Shown here one piece after another: positions 22,821 through 31,277 of a stretch of DNA of 40,351 nt. Where the stretch lies: positions 1-40,351 of IMG/VR virus record IMGVR_UViG_3300029951_000578, one strand, 5' to 3'. Source of the stretch: a virus. Positions within the stretch are counted from its first letter, which is position 1; each line of letters starts with the position of its first letter. The translations under genes and the position numbers were made by a program. The notes under the pieces were generated by a model that searched no databases, was not told where the DNA came from, and saw only the letters and a program-made list of their open reading frames with translations.

Positions 22821-23432
22821 CGGTGTTTTGAAGCCGCCCTGCGCCCAGCCACCGCCAATCGACCCAACCGCGCCCAATATGGGGGTTAGCCAGCTCGTAC
22901 TCTGCTGCTCCAGCGTGTTCGCCTCATTCGCCGCCGCGTTGCCTGCGCTGGTCGCCCCGCCTTCAAACCCCAGCGGATTCTCCTGCGACCCTACCGCCAG
23001 CAGCCCGTTGCTGGCATTCGTGAACTCGTTGTACCCCTGCGCGTAGTCCGACCCCAGAATCCCCGTCTCTTCGTTCGACTCGTTCTGCGCCGCCGAATTC
23101 GCCACCTGCTGCTTCATCTCGTCCTGCGCGCCGCTCGGCAGCGGGTTCGCCCCGCCACCCTCGCCCGCCAGCTGCTCGTTCACCGCCCGCGCGCCCTGCT
23201 GGTAGTTCTCCGCCGTCCCCTCGACCGCCTGCGAATTCAGATTCTCAAGCTCCTCATCGCTGAAGCCCTTCTGATTCGGCCCCTTCGCTGCGATGGCCGA
23301 ATAGATCGGCGTCAGCTGCGCCAGTATCCCCTGGTCCTCGCCAAAGGTCGTCTGCGCCTCCTGCAGACTGGTGGCCTGCAGCTGCTGCAACTCCTGGTCG
23401 CTGGTCGTCTGGGCTGCGCTAGGTCCGCACAT
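22818..23432 (-). CDS. Conserved podovirus-type virion protein
   Basis: A 204-residue protein starting MCGPSAAQTT, a hallmark opening of a family found among phage virion genes, followed by Gln-rich helices (ELQQLQATSLQEAQTTFGED), the segment AAKGPNQKGFSDEELENLNS, EGGGANPLPSGAQDEMKQQV and a C-terminal Gly/Ser-rich hydrophobic end (SWLTPILGAVGSIGGGW). These proteins are generally annotated as hypothetical or internal virion proteins. RBS AGAGG about ten bases upstream. It precedes the two large Ala-rich proteins in the internal-protein cluster. Confidence 0.7.
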   Translation of the reverse strand: MCGPSAAQTTSDQELQQLQATSLQEAQTTFGEDQGILAQLTPIYSAIAAKGPNQKGFSDEELENLNSQAVEGTAENYQQGARAVNEQLAGEGGGANPLPSGAQDEMKQQVANSAAQNESNEETGILGSDYAQGYNEFTNASNGLLAVGSQENPLGFEGGATSAGNAAANEANTLEQQSTSWLTPILGAVGSIGGGWAQGGFKTP

Positions 23433-23460
23433 ATAGAAAATGCCTCTTAGTAAAACTGAG

Positions 23461-23742
23461 TTACTTCGTAACCGGGGTAGCCTTCAACTCGAAACGAAAT
23501 GGCTGGATATCACGTCCCTCGTCAAAATGGCGGACGATGCCTTGGACTACGCGAGACGGACGGACATACGGAGCTCTGGGGCCGTAAGGCTGAATATCGG
23601 GGCTGCAAACGATGGCGTCGGGAAATCCTTGCTCATGCATCGCCTGCACGATTGGGCAGCTATTTTCAGGCGAGCCACCCGCCGCAATTGCGATTCGCGC
23701 CTTCTCGATATGCAACTTCGTCACTACAATCGTAGTCCGCAT
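23461..23742 (-). CDS. Hypothetical 93-residue protein
   Basis: MRTTIVVTKLHIEKARIAIA then a CPIVQAMHEQGFPDAIVCSP segment and a basic C-terminus (FRFELKATPVTK). AAGGGG precedes the ATG. The alternating VVTKLHIEKARIAI and CPIVQAM patterns look like a beta-alpha-beta fold. Similar short proteins sit in phage structural clusters as morons. Function unknown. Confidence 0.65.
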   Translation of the reverse strand: MRTTIVVTKLHIEKARIAIAAGGSPENSCPIVQAMHEQGFPDAIVCSPDIQPYGPRAPYVRPSRVVQGIVRHFDEGRDIQPFRFELKATPVTK

Positions 23743-23745
23743 CGT

Positions 23746-24195
23746 TCACCCCTTCACAAACAATCCCTTGGTCAGCATATCCGGTGTCGCCGCGAATCCC
23801 AACCTTTTTTCGCAGAATAGCTTCAGCGCCGGGTTCTGGCTGTCGAACACCAGCTCATGCTTGCCGAGCCCGCCCAGCAGCGCGCCCAGCCACGCCATCC
23901 CCGCCATCAAGGCCAATTGCGTCCGCTCCCGCTGCTCCCGCGTGCGCGACGGCCCAAACTGTATCATCGCCTTCACCGTCTGCTGCATGTGAAAAAAGAA
24001 CACTGGGCCATGCTCGTCTTCCAATATCCACGCCTCTTCGCCCTTCCCCTGCTGCAGCCAGAACTCCGGCGCAATCCGTCCCGCATGGTGCGCATCTTCG
24101 CTGGTCCACGTCCGCGCCAGTTCCAGGTCATCCTCCCCGGCAGGCCGCAGCGTGTATCCATCAAACGTGAAGGTCGGCAGTGGTTTCGGCGTCAT
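23746..24195 (-). CDS. GNAT-like acetyltransferase-fold protein
   Basis: A 149-residue protein with the general order of a GNAT fold: YTLRPAGEDDLELARTWTSE (strand 1 and helix 1), VFFFHMQQTVKAMIQFGPSR (strands), a helix MAGMAWLGALLGGLG, then ELVFDSQNPALKLFCEKRLGFA, where the last part matches the terminal helix/strand (xxxFCEKxLGF) of acetyltransferases. The central acetyl-CoA loop (Q/RxxGxG/A) is not convincing, so it may not be catalytic. GNAT-like proteins of this length occur in phage morphogenesis regions. ATGA-type overlap with the gene upstream. Confidence 0.5.
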   Translation of the reverse strand: MTPKPLPTFTFDGYTLRPAGEDDLELARTWTSEDAHHAGRIAPEFWLQQGKGEEAWILEDEHGPVFFFHMQQTVKAMIQFGPSRTREQRERTQLALMAGMAWLGALLGGLGKHELVFDSQNPALKLFCEKRLGFAATPDMLTKGLFVKG

Positions 24196-24368
24196 CGCAT
24201 CGGTTCCGTCTTCGACATCTTCAGCCGCGTCAGGTCGGTGTATCCATCCTTCGCCTTCGGCGGATGCGCATACCCCGCCAGTTCGCTGGCCCGTTGGCGG
24301 TCCTCGGCCGTCAGCCCCTCGTCGTCCGCCATCTCCTTCATCAACTCATGCAGCGTCAGCTTCGCCAT
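24192..24368 (-). CDS. Hypothetical 58-residue protein
   Basis: From ATG 24368 (after GAAGAGG) the product is MAKLTLHELMKEMADDEGLT, a helical acidic N-terminus, then AEDRQRASELAGYAHPPKAK and a short basic end. The frame is open to 24422, but the RBS supports 24368. It overlaps the upstream gene by 23 bases and the next gene by four. Function unknown. Confidence 0.6.
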   Translation of the reverse strand: MAKLTLHELMKEMADDEGLTAEDRQRASELAGYAHPPKAKDGYTDLTRLKMSKTEPMR

Positions 24369-24528
24369 AAGCCTCTTCCTTCCATCCCGGCTGATGAACT
24401 GGGTCTGTGGGATGTCCACCACAGACGCGGCACCAATATACGCCCTCGCTGGGCTGATCCATCGGAACCAGTTCGTGTCCGATCATCACGCCATCTTTGT
24501 CGTAGTGGAGCGGGTTCAGGGTGCTCAC
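24346..24528 (-). CDS. Hypothetical 60-residue protein with CxxC
   Basis: A GTG start overlaps the TGA of the giant virion gene (GTGA). The text is MSTLNPLHYDKDGVMIGHEL, then YWCRVCGGHPTDPVHQPGW with CRVC plus two His, a likely zinc site, and an acidic end. Small zinc proteins of this kind are common between phage structural genes. Function unknown. Confidence 0.6.
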   Translation of the reverse strand: MSTLNPLHYDKDGVMIGHELVPMDQPSEGVYWCRVCGGHPTDPVHQPGWKEEAYGEADAA

Positions 24529-27500
24529 GGCTGTTGTTTCCTTTCACTCTTCTTCGCCCCATAGATCGCGTGCGCCAGCAGCTCGCTCGCCGCGTTCTCC
24601 GCCGTCCACTGCACCTTCATCTGCAGATACCGGCACTTCGGCGTCACCTTGCCCTGCAGCATCTCGAAGCGTTGCGCATACACACTCTGCGGCGTCCGCT
24701 TCACCAGCGGCGGGTCGGCAGTCTGCTCCAGGTAGGAGACAAACGGAGCATTTACCGTCGCGGCAATCTCGCCAAACAGCATCGCAATCGTCGGCGCGGT
24801 GCCCACCTTCACGCTGTCGAGCGTCACAAAGGCTATCTCCGCCACCTCGCCCGCTCCGGCTAGCACCAGCCCGCCAATCGTCGCATACGGCGCGCCAAAG
24901 TCGGTGCCATCATCCTGGTTCGTACTCGAGTCGCGCACCAGGATCGGCCCCGTCGTCCCCGCCGCAGGCCCGATCAGCAGTTGATTGATCCCCGGACTGG
25001 TCTCGATCGATTGCACCGCGCTCGTCCCGCCCGCAATCGCCCGCCGCGGACTCCACACCGCGCCGCTCTCCGGGTTGTTCAGGAAGTTCAGCCGGAACCA
25101 GCCCACCACCCCATCCGCCACATACAGCGCATTCTCTTCCGTGCTCTCGCTGTTCCACGCCACAAAAGCGGTCGCCGGGTTGTAGAGCGCCGTGGAAATC
25201 CCGCCCGTCGTCACCTTCTGGAACTGGTCGCCGATCGGCTGCCCGATCTCCGTATACCCCGTCGCCGGGTTGAACGGATACTCCACCGCGATCGCCGAAA
25301 CCTTGCCCGTCGCCTCCATCACAAACATCGTCGTGTTGAACAGCGAAATCGCGTTGTAGTTCACCACGTTCACGCTGCGATAGTAGGTTGTCGAGTAGAA
25401 CGGATTCGTCGCCGTCCCCGTCCCCAGAATGATCTGGATGCCCGAGCTGGTATACACAATCAGGCCGCCATTCTGCACCGTCACCGGGATAATCGCGTAC
25501 ACCTTGCCCAGAAACGCGATAAAGTTCACCGGCGGCTGTGCCGTGTTCCCATTGCCCGCCAGCGTGTCAGGGCCTCCCGAGTACCGGACCAGATTGCCGT
25601 CCGCCCACCATACCCGCTGGAACGCATAGCACATCGGCAGGCTGGTTGCCGTCGGCGGGTCGTTCGCATCCGCCACCGGCGCCGGAATAAGCGCATTCAG
25701 GCTCGCCAGCCCCAGCGTCGACGCATCCGCGATCCCCGCTTCGCCGTAGCTGAACGTATTGGTCAGCCCGTCCGCCGGTATCTGGTCCTCCAGAATCAGC
25801 GTTGCCCCGCCCTGCACCGTGCGCCAGATCCATATCTGGTCGATCTGCGGATCGGTAAACAATCCCGGCGAAGTAGCCGCCAGCGTCAGAATCGGGTCCA
25901 GCACCGCCGGTGCCTCGCCCAGAACGCCCCCATAGATAACCGCCACCGGAGACGCCGTGCTGACGCTCCCATCCACCGCATGCGTGCTGTACGCATACTG
26001 CAAACTCTGGTAGCTCAGCGACGAGCCCGACCCGCCCACGCTGATGCACTTCCACGTCAGCCCACCATCCGTCACCGCCGCGCCCAACGTCGTCCCCCAC
26101 GTGGGCTCCGTTACCCCGCTCGTTCCCCCCGCGCCGTCGAACAGCCATTGCAGGTTGCCGTTCGAATCGATCAGGCACGATCCCGTCACCCCCGCGTTTG
26201 CCGCGTCCGCCTGCCATATCCCCGGCTGCCCCAGGTTGTACCAGGTCAACCCGCCGTCCACCGTCACCGCGTTGGCCCCGCCCGGCGTCGCGATGCCCGT
26301 GGCCACGGGAACCTGCGCGGCCGCATCCCAGCCTCCCGGCGTGCCGCTCACGTCCCCGGCCACCCCCAGATTGTAAAACCAGCCCGGCGGCACCGAGAAC
26401 ATGAATCCCAGCTTGCCGTTGCTTCCCGTACCGGCTCTGTCAGTCGCCGTAAATGTCGTTCCCCATGTGTTCATCGTCGGGGGGTTCGTCGGCCCCACCA
26501 GCAGATCAAAAACCGCAATGCTGTTGCCTGCAATTACCAACCCCCAGCCGCTGTGCAGCTCCGTGTTCGGGCTTGTGTTCTGGTAGACCGTGTTGAAGTT
26601 GTTACCAGTCGCCGCCGGCACCCCGGTTAGGTTCGTCGCCACCAGTTGCGCCGCCGCCGGCGAAGCCGACCACGTGGGATACACCGGCCCGCTGCGGTTC
26701 GTCCCCGAGGTCGACGCCACCACCTCGATATTTCCATTCGAGTCCAGCAGGCTCGTAAACTGCGGAAACGCCGTGTTCGGCAGCCAGAACCGTCCCGCCA
26801 CCGGCGTCAGCGTCGGCGGCACCAGCGGAGCCACCAGCCCCGTATTCTGCACCGCTGGCCCATAGCACTTCCACTGCTGCCCCGCATCCTGCGTCACCGC
26901 CAGTCGCGTCGCGTTGAACGTCGGCACCGTGCCATTGGTCGTCCCGTTGCCCGTCGTGCCCTGCCCGGTATCCGGCGTATAGGCCTGCGCCGCGCCCGTC
27001 GTCGTCGTTACCTGGAAGATGCCCAGCGTCGAGCTCAGCACCTTGTCCACTGCCAGCGTCTGCCCGTTCAGCGTCGTATCCGTCGTCAGCCCGGAGAACG
27101 CCACCTCCACGCCCACCAGGTTCGCGAAGTTCGCCGGCACCTGCTGCGGATTCACATACACCAGATGCTGCCACGAGCTGCCCGCGCCCGAGACCGCCGT
27201 CGCCACCACCGGCACCGTGATCCCGCCCAATGCCATGTACAGCACGCCCGGCTCCGCGCCCTGGTTGATCAGCGTTCCCGGCAGCACGTTCGTGCTCGCC
27301 TGCCAGCCGCCGGGAAACAGCCACTTCTTCTGGTCCACCCCGTTGCCCGCATAGAACTGCGCATTCGGCAGACCCAGCATCCGGTTCGGCCCCGCACCCG
27401 CAGATGCCGCAAAGATCGCGCTGATCTGCCCCGGCGTCGCGTCGTACAGCGTCCCGTCCGCGCCGTCCTCCAACACCCGGATCGCTTCCACATTGTTGCG

Positions 27501-27791
27501 CAGCGTCTTCCACGGATAAAAACTGTTTGCCGCCGGGAACGTATTGCTGTTGAAGACGCTCGACCCCGGCGCGCGCACCGGCGTCATCCGCGAACTCATC
27601 TCGATATTCAGCCCATCGATCAGCCGGTCGTACCGGCTCGCCGAATAGAACTTCTCCTGCAGGTACGGCACCGCCGGGTCGCTCAACTGGCTGGCCTGCG
27701 TAATCAGCCCGCTGATGTAGCGGTTCATCGAAAGCGCCGCGTACTCCGTCGCCTCCGGCAAAGCCCCGTTCTGGGTAAATGGATTAGCCAC
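24525..27791 (-). CDS. Giant virion protein (tail hub or stabilisation-like)
   Basis: A 1088-residue protein. The N-terminal 150 residues include DGLNIEMSSRMTPVRAPGSS, NTFPAANSFYPW and DGADGTLYDATPG, a pattern found in large podovirus tail proteins. The central region consists of many WY/G-rich beta repeats (TDGGLTWKC, GGLTWYNLGQPG, QQWKCYGPAV), and the C-terminal third has IDQIWIWRTVQGG, CYAFQRVWWADGNLV, GIQIILGTGTATNPF and EYPFNPATGY. Many repeated GLTWxxLG-like strands suggest a beta-propeller or stacked beta sheets. Starts with GTG at 27791, sharing a base with the upstream TAG. Probably tail tube or hub, the T7 gp12 / P22 gp10 position in the order of genes. Confidence 0.6.
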   Translation of the reverse strand: MANPFTQNGALPEATEYAALSMNRYISGLITQASQLSDPAVPYLQEKFYSASRYDRLIDGLNIEMSSRMTPVRAPGSSVFNSNTFPAANSFYPWKTLRNNVEAIRVLEDGADGTLYDATPGQISAIFAASAGAGPNRMLGLPNAQFYAGNGVDQKKWLFPGGWQASTNVLPGTLINQGAEPGVLYMALGGITVPVVATAVSGAGSSWQHLVYVNPQQVPANFANLVGVEVAFSGLTTDTTLNGQTLAVDKVLSSTLGIFQVTTTTGAAQAYTPDTGQGTTGNGTTNGTVPTFNATRLAVTQDAGQQWKCYGPAVQNTGLVAPLVPPTLTPVAGRFWLPNTAFPQFTSLLDSNGNIEVVASTSGTNRSGPVYPTWSASPAAAQLVATNLTGVPAATGNNFNTVYQNTSPNTELHSGWGLVIAGNSIAVFDLLVGPTNPPTMNTWGTTFTATDRAGTGSNGKLGFMFSVPPGWFYNLGVAGDVSGTPGGWDAAAQVPVATGIATPGGANAVTVDGGLTWYNLGQPGIWQADAANAGVTGSCLIDSNGNLQWLFDGAGGTSGVTEPTWGTTLGAAVTDGGLTWKCISVGGSGSSLSYQSLQYAYSTHAVDGSVSTASPVAVIYGGVLGEAPAVLDPILTLAATSPGLFTDPQIDQIWIWRTVQGGATLILEDQIPADGLTNTFSYGEAGIADASTLGLASLNALIPAPVADANDPPTATSLPMCYAFQRVWWADGNLVRYSGGPDTLAGNGNTAQPPVNFIAFLGKVYAIIPVTVQNGGLIVYTSSGIQIILGTGTATNPFYSTTYYRSVNVVNYNAISLFNTTMFVMEATGKVSAIAVEYPFNPATGYTEIGQPIGDQFQKVTTGGISTALYNPATAFVAWNSESTEENALYVADGVVGWFRLNFLNNPESGAVWSPRRAIAGGTSAVQSIETSPGINQLLIGPAAGTTGPILVRDSSTNQDDGTDFGAPYATIGGLVLAGAGEVAEIAFVTLDSVKVGTAPTIAMLFGEIAATVNAPFVSYLEQTADPPLVKRTPQSVYAQRFEMLQGKVTPKCRYLQMKVQWTAENAASELLAHAIYGAKKSERKQQP

Positions 27792-28093
27792 TACGCGGCC
27801 TCGGCCAGCGGCGCTAAATCATAGAGCGATTTCACGGTCAACGCAAAGCGGTAGGCCATCTCAGATTGCAGATTCATCAGCGCAGGGTCGGTGGATGTCT
27901 CCATTGCGATGTCGCTGAAACTCATATAATCCGCGTACTGCCCAATACAAACCTCGGTCGGGGCAATCACTTTTGGAGCTTCGGCAGCGATGCACGAGGG
28001 GATTATCTTAGCCAATACTGGTGTAGCCGCGACGATTCCGAGAGCCTTCAGGAACTCGCGGCGGCTGACCCTCTTCCGTTCCACGTGGAGCAT
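27791..28093 (-). CDS. Twin-arginine signal fused to a capsid-protein fragment
   Basis: A 100-residue protein. Residues 10-16 are SRREFLK, an exact match to the Tat consensus (S/T)RRxFLK, followed by a hydrophobic stretch (ALGIVAATPVLA) and Cys34. Residues 51-90 align without gaps to residues 150-189 of the major capsid protein (31352-32545), with 23 of 40 identical by eye, including GQ-ADY, FSD, DPAL and EMAYRFA. It is therefore a truncated capsid paralogue behind an export signal. It sits in the connector/tail module, two bases after an adaptor gene and sharing a base with the giant virion gene. RBS GAGGGG is a little far. Possible roles: membrane-targeted assembly nucleator, decoy or receptor-masking protein; unknown. 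Confidence 0.7.
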   Translation of the reverse strand: MLHVERKRVSRREFLKALGIVAATPVLAKIIPSCIAAEAPKVIAPTEVCIGQYADYMSFSDIAMETSTDPALMNLQSEMAYRFALTVKSLYDLAPLAEAA

Positions 28094-28095
28094 AC

Positions 28096-28818
28096 CTAGA
28101 TACCCCTCGATTCCAGCCCCAGCTTGCCCATCCCCTGCGCCCGCTGCGCCGTGCCCGCGTACAGGTCCAGGCTCGCCAGAAAGATCGCCTTCGCCTGCTC
28201 GTCCAGCCCATCCTGCAGGCCCAGAATAATGCTGGCAAACTCCTTCGCAAAGATCGGATAGCGCGAGTCGTTCACCAGCAGGCTCATCTCCTTCAGGAAG
28301 CCTGCCTGGAAGAGAAACGCAAACTCATCCGGGACAGGCGCAAAGGTGTACGCCGTACACAGCAGGATCGCCGGCTTCTTCTGGTAGGTGATCACCACGT
28401 CATACGCCTGGTCGGGCCCGTTCTTCAGCCGCCACGTAATGTTGCCCGCATTGTCGTCCAGCTGCGGCGCAATCAGCGTAGGCCGCGTCACCGACATCGC
28501 CGATGTATCGATCGGCAGGCTCAGCCGCCCCTCGATCGGGTAGCTCGTCCCGCTCGGGTCCACCAGCCATGCATCCTCCATAAAGCCGAAGTCCGGGATC
28601 GCCGCCACGTAATCCACCGTCGCCGGCGTCGTCACCGACGTGCCAAAGCTCGCCGTGCCGCGGTTCCACCGCCAGCGGAACGGCGCCGACAGCAGCCGCT
28701 GAAACACCTTGTTTCCGCTGGTCAGCGCAGGCTCCAGGTTGCTCGTCGTCGTCTCCTGGTTCTTCAGGAACGGCTCCGCCCAGTTCATCACCGCCTGCAA
28801 TGTGATCGCACTGCTCAT
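28096..28818 (-). CDS. Putative head-tail adaptor, paralogue of 29413-30429
   Basis: A 240-residue protein (MSSAITLQAVMNWAEPFLKN...). Residues 38-54 (FQRLLSAPFRWRWNRG) match the LLSERFNWKWNSK motif of the 338-residue protein encoded at 29413-30429; both also share an IPD...F..GF region before the C-terminal helices. This pair occupies the place of connector or tail-tube-A proteins after the capsid gene. It is shorter because it lacks the insert of the larger paralogue. Adaptor function is inferred from gene order and length. Stop TAG is two bases before the next ATG. Confidence 0.55.
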   Translation of the reverse strand: MSSAITLQAVMNWAEPFLKNQETTTSNLEPALTSGNKVFQRLLSAPFRWRWNRGTASFGTSVTTPATVDYVAAIPDFGFMEDAWLVDPSGTSYPIEGRLSLPIDTSAMSVTRPTLIAPQLDDNAGNITWRLKNGPDQAYDVVITYQKKPAILLCTAYTFAPVPDEFAFLFQAGFLKEMSLLVNDSRYPIFAKEFASIILGLQDGLDEQAKAIFLASLDLYAGTAQRAQGMGKLGLESRGI

Positions 28819-28826
28819 GGGGATTC

Positions 28827-29348
28827 CTAGTTGACGCGCGTCTTTGGTTCGTCAGAGTCATCGAAATCGTCGACGGTATTCTTTTTGCCAGCCTTCAGAA
28901 TGTTCGGCAACGTTTGCTGCATCGGCTGGAATTCCACGAAGAACTGCTGGAACGCATAGTCCTTGACGAAGGCGTGGAGTTGATCGGTCAACGGGTGCTC
29001 ACATTCAAAGACGAGCTCGCAGATGTCATCCTCGCGGCGCATCACCAGAGAGAATATCTTGCAGCCAGTCAGGTACATCAACTGAGGCGCTTTCATGTCT
29101 TGAGTGGCGAAGAACTCTACCGATTGGTCGTCAATCTCTTTTGTGAGGGAGATTTCCTCAATACTGTTTTCGAAGGCGCAAATCTGCTGATAATTGCTGA
29201 TTAGCATCTGGTCGCACTGGTTTACCAGCGCATCGTCGAGAGTGACGACCAACTTCAAAGTCCATAACTTCTTACCTGTTTTGGCGACCTGTTTCAGCTT
29301 GCCGCCGCGGAAAAAGACACTGGGACGTATCGCTTCAAAGAATTTCAT
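28827..29348 (-). CDS. Hypothetical virion-region protein
   Basis: A 173-residue protein from ATG 29348 (MKFFEAIRPSVFFRGGKLKQ), after GAGAGG; the frame is open to 29504, but that part includes palindrome copy 5 and does not look coding. It contains FRGGKLKQVAKTGKKLWTLK, acidic helices and an acidic tail with DDFDDSDEPKTRVN. No recognised fold. It lies between the two adaptor paralogues. Lower GC than its neighbours, which hints at a moron. Confidence 0.65.
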   Translation of the reverse strand: MKFFEAIRPSVFFRGGKLKQVAKTGKKLWTLKLVVTLDDALVNQCDQMLISNYQQICAFENSIEEISLTKEIDDQSVEFFATQDMKAPQLMYLTGCKIFSLVMRREDDICELVFECEHPLTDQLHAFVKDYAFQQFFVEFQPMQQTLPNILKAGKKNTVDDFDDSDEPKTRVN

Positions 29349-29369
29349 CGGGAAAACCTCTCGGAGAAA

Positions 29370-29384
29370 ACAGAATGATTCTAA
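29370..29384. promoter_or_regulatory. PerR/Fur-like palindrome, copy 5 (ACAGAATGATTCTAA)
   Basis: Core at 29372-29382. On the minus strand it has the extended form CAAATTAGAATCATTCTGTT. It ends 21 bases upstream of the 29348 start, in the gap after the 29413-30429 gene. Confidence 0.7.
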
Positions 29385-29412
29385 TTTGCATTTCGCGGAA
29401 GCGATACGGAAA

Positions 29413-30429
29413 TCAATAAGGCGTCGCCGGATTCTTCGGGTTGCGCAAGCCACCCGGGTACGCCCAGTCCATCGGGAAGCTGCCCGGCACCAGCCCATAC
29501 GCACTCTGCTCCTTATCGCCCTGCTTCGCCGCCTGCGCCATGTTGCTCAGCCACAGTTCCAGTGCTTTGTCGAACCGCGCCCGCACATTCGGGTCAGGGC
29601 TCTTCGACATGCAGTACGCTTCAAAACCACGTTCGAAGTATTGCGAGTAGTTGTCCGGGATCGGGTTCAGCAGGTCGCTCAGCTTCACAAAGCGCGTTGG
29701 GATGGTCTGGTACTTCACCTGGATCTGGTACACCGGCCCTGTCGCTCCCGGCAGCGGCCACACCCTCCACCCCTGGCTCAGCGGCCCCGCCACCGTCCAT
29801 ACGCAGCTCCCATCCGTCACGGTCGTGCCCTCGGCACTGTTCGCCGCCAGCACCGGCGCGGTCGAACCCGTCACCCCGGTCGATGCAGGGTTTGGCGTGG
29901 TCAACACCAGAATGTTGCCGTTCGCATCCAGAATCGCCATCGGCGGGTTCTGCGATACCTGTCCCGCCGCCGTGATCAGCGCACCGTAGGTCACATTCGG
30001 CCCCGGCCACACCCCGTAGCTCAGATCCTTGTTGTACATCCAGCACAGTTGCGTTGGCCAGCCGCACTGCGCCGCCCACAGGCTCTGCCGGGGCAGTGCG
30101 CGTACCACCTGCGTGTCCGAGGCACGGCTGATCGGCTTGGGCAGCGCCGTGTTGTTGATGTCTACCCAGTAAAAGAATTCCAGCCACTCAACGTCAACGA
30201 GACCTATCTGCGGGTAATCCTGCTGGAATGTATTTGTGTAAAACGGCTGCGCGTTCTTCGAATTCCACTTCCAGTTGAACCGCTCGCTCAACAGGTCGCT
30301 CATCGTATTGTTCGCCAGCGCCAGGCACACCTTCGCGCCATACGCGCCCGGATTCGCCTGCGGCGACGTGTCCCCCGCCACCGCCACGCGATCGATGATG
30401 TCCTGAACGCTGATCGTACTATTGCCCAT
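29413..30429 (-). CDS. Putative head-tail connector/adaptor protein
   Basis: A 338-residue protein beginning MGNSTISVQDIIDRVAVAGD. The motif MSDLLSERFNWKWNSK near residues 43-58, VEWLEFFYWVDINN near 80-93 and the late PIPDNYSQYFERGFEAY segment are shared with its shorter paralogue at 28096-28818. A Gly/Thr-rich insert (about 155-220) containing GVTGSTAPVLAANSAEG and CVWTVAGPL resembles the beta modules of the giant virion protein. Placed two genes after the capsid gene, it fits a connector or tail-tube role. ATG 30429 follows a structured 107-base leader. Confidence 0.6.
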   Translation of the reverse strand: MGNSTISVQDIIDRVAVAGDTSPQANPGAYGAKVCLALANNTMSDLLSERFNWKWNSKNAQPFYTNTFQQDYPQIGLVDVEWLEFFYWVDINNTALPKPISRASDTQVVRALPRQSLWAAQCGWPTQLCWMYNKDLSYGVWPGPNVTYGALITAAGQVSQNPPMAILDANGNILVLTTPNPASTGVTGSTAPVLAANSAEGTTVTDGSCVWTVAGPLSQGWRVWPLPGATGPVYQIQVKYQTIPTRFVKLSDLLNPIPDNYSQYFERGFEAYCMSKSPDPNVRARFDKALELWLSNMAQAAKQGDKEQSAYGLVPGSFPMDWAYPGGLRNPKNPATPY

Positions 30430-30475
30430 GTACTTCGTACCGTCCTCGACCGCTTCGCGGTGAAAATCCCCCTGC

Positions 30476-30525
30476 AGGTAGCTTGCCTCATCAAGGGTTC
30501 TACCTCGCCTATTGCAAGCCTACCT
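30476..30525 (-). other. Leader stem-loop before the connector gene
   Basis: AGGTAGCTTGC (30476-30486) and GCAAGCCTACCT (30514-30525) pair with one bulged base around a 27-base loop. A second small hairpin, ACCGC-GAA-GCGGT on the minus strand, lies nearer the start at 30429. It may affect expression of the connector gene. Confidence 0.35.
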
Positions 30526-30536
30526 GAGGGCGATGT

Positions 30537-31070
30537 CTAAACTAACGCCGGCCGGAACGGAATGCCCTCCGCCGTCAGCGCGGTAAACTGCGGCCCTTCA
30601 CTCATGTGCAGGCCACCCTCTTCCCAGAACTCAAGCATCTTGTCGTAGACTTCCTTCTGCTCGTCCCAGGTGCGGCCATGCTTGTCGCGGTAGCCCTTGA
30701 CGTTGCGCTGCGAGGGGTTCGGCTCGTACACCTCCAGCTGGCAGCGGTTGCACTGCAGCCGCAGCTCGCCGAACGGCATCTTGTGCGCGCTGATGCAGGG
30801 GTCGCCCTTGCCCTTCTTCGGGAAGCTGTCCTGGAATCCACCCTGCCGGTGCCGGCAGCCCACCGTCTTGGCATGCTCCTTCCGGCGGTCGGCGGCCAAG
30901 TCGCTCTGCGTCACGGCGTTGCGCTTCGCCTTCTCCGCCTTCCTCGCCTTCCACTGCTCATTCTCTTCCTTTGCCCGCTCCAGCGCCAGCGTCTTCGTCT
31001 CGAGCTCTACTCGCTGGATCTCCGCCTCGATCTCTTCCGCGCTCATTTTTACTGCCGCCGATCCTGCCAT
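30537..31070 (-). CDS. Hypothetical protein with coiled coil and Cys/His cluster
   Basis: A 177-residue protein with GGAGG upstream of ATG 31070. Residues 8-70 form a charged coiled coil (AEEIEAEIQRVELETKTLAL, EENEQWKARKAEKAK). Residues 71-115 hold CRHRQGG, CISAHK and CNRC, suggesting one or two zinc sites. The end (EFWEEGGLHMSEGPQFTALT) is more globular. Proteins of this type follow the capsid gene in several podovirus-like genomes. Role unknown; possibly a head-completion or DNA-binding protein. Confidence 0.65.
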   Translation of the reverse strand: MAGSAAVKMSAEEIEAEIQRVELETKTLALERAKEENEQWKARKAEKAKRNAVTQSDLAADRRKEHAKTVGCRHRQGGFQDSFPKKGKGDPCISAHKMPFGELRLQCNRCQLEVYEPNPSQRNVKGYRDKHGRTWDEQKEVYDKMLEFWEEGGLHMSEGPQFTALTAEGIPFRPALV

Positions 31071-31277
31071 TGTCCTGCCTCCGGTAAATCAGTGCAATGC
31101 GCTGGGCTTGATACCAGCTAGGTGCAACCCCCCAACGATATTCCGGGACCGAGGCTTTTACCCACCTACGCCGCTGGTTAGCTGTCACCTTTCGGCCTGT
31201 GCCCGTTTCACAGTGAAACAGTCATTCCCAGTCAGTGCGTGTCCTTCCACGCTGGTCATTGCTTCCGCCATCATAGC

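Noticed and set aside
24981-26630. Long plus-strand open frame of 549 codons
   Set aside because: Antisense to the giant virion gene; extreme Arg/His/Pro composition and no protein-like pattern.
30958-31188. 76-codon minus-strand frame upstream of the 30537-31070 gene
   Set aside because: Some text looks plausible (VPEYRWGVAPSWYQ), but most of it overlaps the well-supported coiled-coil gene in another frame and no RBS is seen.
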